NCBI GenBank assembly: GCA_022575985.1
Contig: JAKSXM010000247.1
Location: 1,325,501 to 1,389,500 of the forward strand
Direction: 5' to 3'
Origin: Anagrus nilaparvatae
Taxonomy: Eukaryota; Arthropoda; Insecta; Hymenoptera; Mymaridae
Length of the DNA stretch: 64,000 nucleotides
Shown: positions 58,847-64,000 of the stretch, piece by piece
Layout: each line of letters opens with the position of its first letter
Position numbering within the stretch: position 1 is the stretch's first letter
The notes under the pieces: generated by a model
Seen by the model: the letters and a program-made list of their open reading frames with translations, nothing else
Told to the model about the DNA's origin: nothing
The model's database searches: none
Program-made: the position numbers and the translations under genes

Positions 58847-59108
58847 CACGGAGAAAAATATTTTGTATATTTTACAAGGTTAATTTTAGTAAAACGGGGG
58901 GTTAGTTTTAATTACAAAAAAAATTTGTAAATTTTACAAATATGAAGTCAGAATATTGTAATTCTAACTATAAACATGGTTACAAAATATTGCATGGGAA
59001 CAAAAAATATTACATGGAAACAAAATATTTGAACAGAAAATAACAAAACTTTATAATGTAAACATAACCAGCAATTTTGGTTATTTTTAACAGTTATTTT
59101 TCTCCGTG
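58847..59108. mobile_element. 262-bp element with CACGGAGAAAAATA ends
   Basis: The 14-bp terminal repeat CACGGAGAAAAATA is perfectly inverted at the right end (59095-59108). The interior has 'ttacaaa' and 'aacat.gttac' words; noncoding. The flanks share only 'aa', so the target duplication is undetermined. Confidence 0.82.
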
Positions 59109-59530
59109 AATGGTTTGATAAATCTTAAATAGTAAGATATATGAACATTTTAAAATCTTTACAGCTTTATTTGGGTTAACAAAATTATGCAAATAAAGTA
59201 GCGAAATGAAGTTTGCTTTATGTTAATAAACTTCGCATTTGATAAACATTCTTCTATATATTATGTAAAATAATTTAATTAGCTTTTCATTAACGCACTT
59301 AACATTATTATATTAAAAATTAGTACTTCAATAAAGTTGAAAAACAAATAAAATAATAAATTTTTATAAATTTATAATTTTTAATCGTGAATCCGATCGA
59401 CAATACTATAATTATGTTAAAAAATTTAATTAGTGGAAAAATAGCGATAAAAAATATGCAGACAAATATGTTAATAAAATAAAATATGTTTTAAAACTTT
59501 ATAAAGTATAAATAATTCGCATATTTGAAA
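59109..59530. other. Noncoding stretch
   Basis: AT-rich, no gene seen. Confidence 0.4.
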
Positions 59531-59960
59531 GATATGATAAATTGAGTCGAGTATAAGTTCGTAGGTGTCCGCGCGTCTGTCCACCATATTGATCGTACAG
59601 TAGGCGTACACTTAGCATCCTTCTCCTCCCCCTGATCTTTCCCTCGTTTTAGCTTTTACGTGTATATTATGTGTATATGTGTTTCTCTCTTTTCTCCGTA
59701 CTGCTATATGTATAAAATGGATTTTAGTTTCCTGCTCCCTCCTACCCCCCTCAGTTTTCACTCTCCGGGTGCGAGACTCTGCTGGCTGGAGAGATCCTGG
59801 CGTTGGAGTCGACACTAGTGGGTGCCGTCGTTGCTATGGTTACTCACCACCCTCGCTGTGAACAAACCCTCGACGTCTCATATATTGGCACAGAGTGTAT
59901 TCTCTACACCATAAAGCCAAATAATCTAACGGCTCACACATACACCCGCAGTCACTTTTA
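59531..59960. promoter_or_regulatory. GC-rich island, possible promoter or 5' UTR region
   Basis: The most GC- and CpG-rich segment of the window: 'gtccgcgcgtctgtccacc', 'cttctcctccccctgatc', 'ctctccgggtgcgagactc', 'gtgccgtcgttgctatgg'. Both strands have short frames here (59612-59815 minus, 59679-59861 plus) without a known domain. Pyrimidine tracts and CpG suggest a promoter or 5' UTR of an unseen gene; direction unknown. Confidence 0.35.
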
Positions 59961-62545
59961 TAAAGTATAGAGAGCTTTCGAGGATTATATCAAATGAAAT
60001 TGCTTTTTTTTCTTGCTGAATCTACAAAAAATCTACACGAATGAATGACTTTAAGTTTCTTTCAGTCTTTAAATTGTCGATTTATTACAAGATCGAGTTA
60101 TACCACTTGAAAAAAAAATTATTTTTCAAATATATAAAGTCGAGTAATAAGTAGTATAGAAATATAAATCAATATGTTGAAACAAGTTTTTTTCTTTATT
60201 AAAATAAAATTAAAAATTGTACTTCGAAGGACACTCAAGGAAAATGCATATTAATATTGCACGTGCCGTGTTTTAATTTGTTTACCGCAGAGATGCTGAT
60301 TAACATGATAAAAGATGCTTATCTAGGGTTACATAAAGTCGCTTGTACTTCTTTGTCCTAATGAATTCAAATAGGGAAGATATTAATCTACGTTTTTTAT
60401 AATGAATTTTTAAACAATAATTGACAAAAAATTTAATTTAATTGGTGATTATACTTTTTTATTTTATTACCAGTTTCATTTTTAACTAATAAAGAAAAAT
60501 AAACCTGAAATATTGTTTACAACCCACAACCAATTCAAAACTCCAAATAGAGCTGCAAGGAGATGCATGGAGGTCCCAGTGCATGTTATCGCGACTGCAT
60601 TACTAACCATCGATGCAACTTGTTGAAATATTCGAGATTTTATACCAAAAGGAAATTCCGGTTCCCGAAAAGAAACTCTGGTCGTGGTGCAATGATTATT
60701 TTCTTTGTTTAATCTGTTGCAATTTGCATGAAAACTTTACAGTAGCGCCTGAAAACCATGATGTTTTATGACTTTTTATGACAATTTAATGATATAAACA
60801 TTTGGAATCCTATAAACGAATAGAAAAAAAAAATTTCCGTTCTGGATTTTTTTTACGGACCTGTTATACCAAAACATACATATTTTATTTATAAAGCTAA
60901 TAGTTACTCTTTTAAAAATTCAAATTGTTATATAACGTTTTCTGATTTGTAATTTTTGAATTTTAAGCTCTTAACTCCTTATTTTTTTAGGATGCGCTTC
61001 TGATCCACATGAATTTATAATTTAGTGAAAGTGAAATTGTTTTTCTTCTAAGTTGTATGCATATTTGTCTTAATTTAAAATGATATAAACACTGCATATA
61101 ATTTGAGTCAAACTTATATTTTTATTTGGCTAGGTATTTTTTTTTTCATTGCTATTAGAGAAAAAAAAAATTAAAGAAATTTGTATAATGCTTTTAAAAA
61201 AAGAGAAAACCATTTTTTCTTATCGGGTAATAATAAAATTTTTCGTCAAATGCGTAAAAAATGGCTGTTTTTTACCCGGGAAACGTTTATTATTTTCATC
61301 GCATCGAAAAAGAATGTACCTTTTTTTAAACGAGGAAGGAAAATTTTCTATATGAAAAAATTCTTTTAACCGCAAGCAGTATTATATAATCAGGAAGTTA
61401 AAATTAAAAAAATAAAAAGCTTAGCATTAAATAAAAAACTTTGATAATTTGTCCTAGCATTTGTAAAAAAAGTAATACGCATTCACATTATATATGCTCA
61501 TTGTGTATAATGAGATAAAATATACATAAACATGCCTGCAGAAAAACGATACAAAATAGGAAAAAAAACTGAAGCTGGGTTGGTTTGGGGTCTAGTTGTC
61601 TAGTGATGCGAAGTACATTTCAACGGCATGCACCAGTAAATGCAACCGGGTGTGGTAAGCCAACGAATTTTCAGACATAAAGATATTTATGTACAGGGAG
61701 GAAAGTGAAGGATAGAAAACGTAAAACGCCTCGCTGGCGACATTATTAGATACCCTATTGCGGATGTCGGAGAAAAGAGAAAAAGGAAAAAGAAAAGAGG
61801 GTAAATTTAGCCTCGAGAGGGAACGGTATCGCACAAGCTCTCTTCAATATAATGAACAGAAAAGACGTTATAGAAAACCAATGTACAAAAAAAAAAGAGA
61901 CGAGTTGGCAAAAACTTTTTCTTTTTTTTTACTTTATTTTTGCTTTCTATGTATACGTGCAACCAACGAAAGCGTTATTAGATACGGCTTATCCTTTTCA
62001 CCCTTGGTTTTGCCATCATTTTTTTTTTATTTTTATTTTATACCGAATGCTTTCTTTCCAGCATTAAAAAGCTCAGGAACATGAAGTTGAATGGCAAAGA
62101 ATAGAACTTAAAAAAAAAGAAAATTTGTGGTTACGGTTCAGAAGATAATGTCTTTTTTTAACTGATATTTTTTCCCTCAACTCTTTTAATGTAACCCTCA
62201 TGAAGAATTTTTTTTTTTATATTTTGCCTTTTTATGCTCTTATTATTTCACGATGATAACGACAACTATGGGTAAATGAGTGATATTTAGGAGCTTCATT
62301 ATAAGGTTATTTTTATCGGAATTCATCTTTTTCCACATTAAATTTTTCTATACAGTCACATGTATACGATTTTTACGTTACAAATTACTTTTGAAAATTG
62401 AATTTTCAGCATAAATTCATTCAAACATTTATTTATTTCTTGATATCATTTTAATTTAAAGAAATGATTTATCGAAGTTTCGTAAAAAGTTTACTTTTAT
62501 TAAAATCAGAAATTAAAATCAAAGAAAAAACAATAAATCGTCTTT
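59961..62545. other. Gene-free stretch with two slightly GC-richer patches
   Basis: 60530-60760 has 'gagatgcatggaggtccc', 'gtgcatgttatcgcgactg' and 'aatttgcatgaaaac' (octamer-like). 61565-61850 has 'tggtttggggtctagttg' and 'cgcctcgctggcgacatt'. Frames around 61600-62084 overlap on both strands, are basic or Phe-rich and lack domains. These patches may be conserved noncoding DNA; otherwise nothing is seen. Confidence 0.35.
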
Positions 62546-62955
62546 GGTTCCTTATATAGAGGAATTAGGAATCATTGCCATATAGGTGATATTTTGATTT
62601 GTTTTGCATGTAAGCTCATTTTGAGACCCCAGGAAGCTACAAAATCAATTTTTAAAAAAGTATATACGTGTATGCGCGTGTGTGTATGTTATATTTCACA
62701 TGCATTGGCCTAAGTTTTTTTAAAAATATTTTTATCAAAAAATCTTATACGATTTTTTTTTTTTAATTTGGATGTAATACCTCATTTTTTCCTAAGAAAG
62801 TACTAATATCTGAAAATATGGTTTTTACTTGCTATCTCCAATCTAATAATTAATTTTTTGAAAACTTTCTTTTCAAAACTTTTTACATCAAATCATAGAT
62901 GAACCAAGATTATTTTTTTTATTTTGGAAGCAATATCGATAATTTTTTATATCCA
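62546..62955 (-). repeat. Diverged single copy of the 469-bp repeat element, reverse orientation
   Basis: In the reverse direction it matches the end of the 8.4-10.9 kb array: 'atttggatgtaatacctcat' (62765) is the inverse of the array's 'atgaggtattacatccaaat'. 'agaccccaggaagct' (62623) is the inverse of its 'agcttcctgaggtc', and a short (TG)n (62667-62686) takes the place of the (CA)n. It begins with 'ggttcc' at 62546. Confidence 0.75.
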
Positions 62956-64000
62956 AAATGTGACCGGGTTGGCAAGTCGGGATGGAAGGATAAAAAACTG
63001 TGACATCATTTGTAATCATTCATTTATTTATTTTAATATAATAAAACTAAGTACAAAACATATATTTATATTGCAAAGATGGAAGTGGTAAAAAAATTGT
63101 TGTTTAAAAATTATGTCGTGTTAAAAATAGTGAAAAGATAATGAAAATAAAAAAAAGGGAGCCCGTTTAGATTAAAATAATATATCCAATATTAGATAAA
63201 TCCAAAAATTTTAAATGGAGTAATATGGATTCAACCCAGTGGATCGTACATATTTTCGGTTGCCAAAAATAATTTTGAAGGTTTCATCGATTTTCTAATA
63301 GCCCATTTTGAATAGTTAACGCTATAACATCCAAAATAACCCAAAAAATACAATTTTTCGAAAAATTTTGTTGGTGGAGCCTAATTTTGGTACACCTGTA
63401 ATGGTTTCAGGGTCGATTATGACGATTCTGAAATCAGATTTTTTAAATTCAAAATGGCGGACTCTAAATCTCGTATTTCTAAATTTTTAACCTCAAAATT
63501 TTTAACCTAAAAATTTTCTGGCATTCTAAAAAGTAGGTGTTTTAAAACAAAACATTAGTTTCTTCTTAAAAAAAATTTAATTTTGCATTTTTAATTTACG
63601 TAAAAGGACTTCTGAACAAAAAAGCTGTTATTGTTGAATGCTTCAGACTGTGGATGACAAAAATTTTCATTTCTTTTAAAAATAAGATCCTGTACAGTAA
63701 ATCTCCTGAAACAACTTCTAAGTATTGTCAGCAAATACATGGTCTCTTATTAAGGGAAAAAGCTTTTAATTTCATGATAGCCCATGTATTTATTGGGAGT
63801 TTAAAGTAACGACTTTTATTTTAAGTGACAGAATCATATAGATGTTAACAAGTAAATATGTAAATGTATATTTTGATGAAAATAGGAACGTAATTTTTAA
63901 CAATTTTAAACTCCTGCAACATTATAATGTTAATAGAAACTTATATAGTCTATACATTTACGTATTGATAGAAAGTCTTCTGAAAACCTTTGAATTAAAA
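62956..64000. other. Noncoding right end with a repeat-like segment
   Basis: 63230-63500 has 'ttcagggtcgattatgacga', 'ttctgaaatcagatttttt' and 'attcaaaatggcggactct', wording like dispersed repeats related to the 'gggtcgctgaatctgaa' foldback family, but no ends were found. The rest is AT-rich, with no gene. Confidence 0.35.

Noticed and set aside
61592..62084. Frames of 71-108 codons, one very basic
   Set aside because: Low complexity (Lys/Arg/Glu then Phe), overlapping on both strands, no domain.

Overview
The window is strongly AT-rich eukaryotic DNA with few genes, GT-AG introns, and many non-autonomous DNA transposons and broken retroelements of insect type. A MATH-BTB (SPOP-like) gene, a FANCJ/BRIP1 helicase start, Penelope-like and LINE relics, and piggyBac/pogo-type elements with clear target duplications all suggest an insect. 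The extreme AT content and MATH-BTB plus F-box/LRR-type genes would fit a parasitoid wasp or a hemipteran, but the sequence alone does not decide the order. No bacterial or organellar genes, rRNA, CRISPR array or intact tRNA were seen.

Layout. 1-3.4 kb: noncoding DNA, then a secreted, heavily N-glycosylated orphan protein (2132-3379). 3.8-13.7 kb is a transposon cluster: a hairpin interspersed repeat, a 1.48-kb TA-flanked foldback element, a 469-bp tandem array ending in a (CA)n run, a small element with an 8-bp target duplication, a deleted Tigger/pogo element that keeps both ends of its transposase, and a short 'CGGCCAG' hairpin element. 14.1-16.9 kb holds the only recognisable conserved genes: an intronless MATH-BTB gene and the first two coding exons of a FANCJ-like helicase. 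The rest of that helicase was not found downstream.

17-28 kb: a Penelope-tailed insertion with a perfect 56-bp inverted repeat and a 15-bp target duplication; a 'CACG' terminal-repeat element carrying a tRNA-like stretch; a 161-bp minisatellite with a hairpin; and a second member of the TA-flanked foldback family. 30-40 kb: a decayed F-box/LRR-like gene, a decayed minus-strand LINE (gag zinc knuckle, endonuclease, start of RT), and a pseudogene of a transposase-like protein family sitting between inverted arms built of tandem ~145-bp units. I consider that last structure the best candidate for a poorly described transposon type.

40-64 kb is mostly gene-free. It carries a TA-flanked element with CRE/E-box-like motifs, another copy of the hairpin repeat, a 965-bp near-perfect palindrome flanked by TTAA (piggyBac type), a Penelope-like relic with a GIY-YIG end, further small terminal-repeat elements, and a few islands of higher GC (57.9, 59.6, 60.6 and 61.6 kb) that could be promoter or enhancer DNA of a gene outside the window. 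The host genes show no functional linkage to one another; the window is best read as a few genes within a nest of mobile-element remains.
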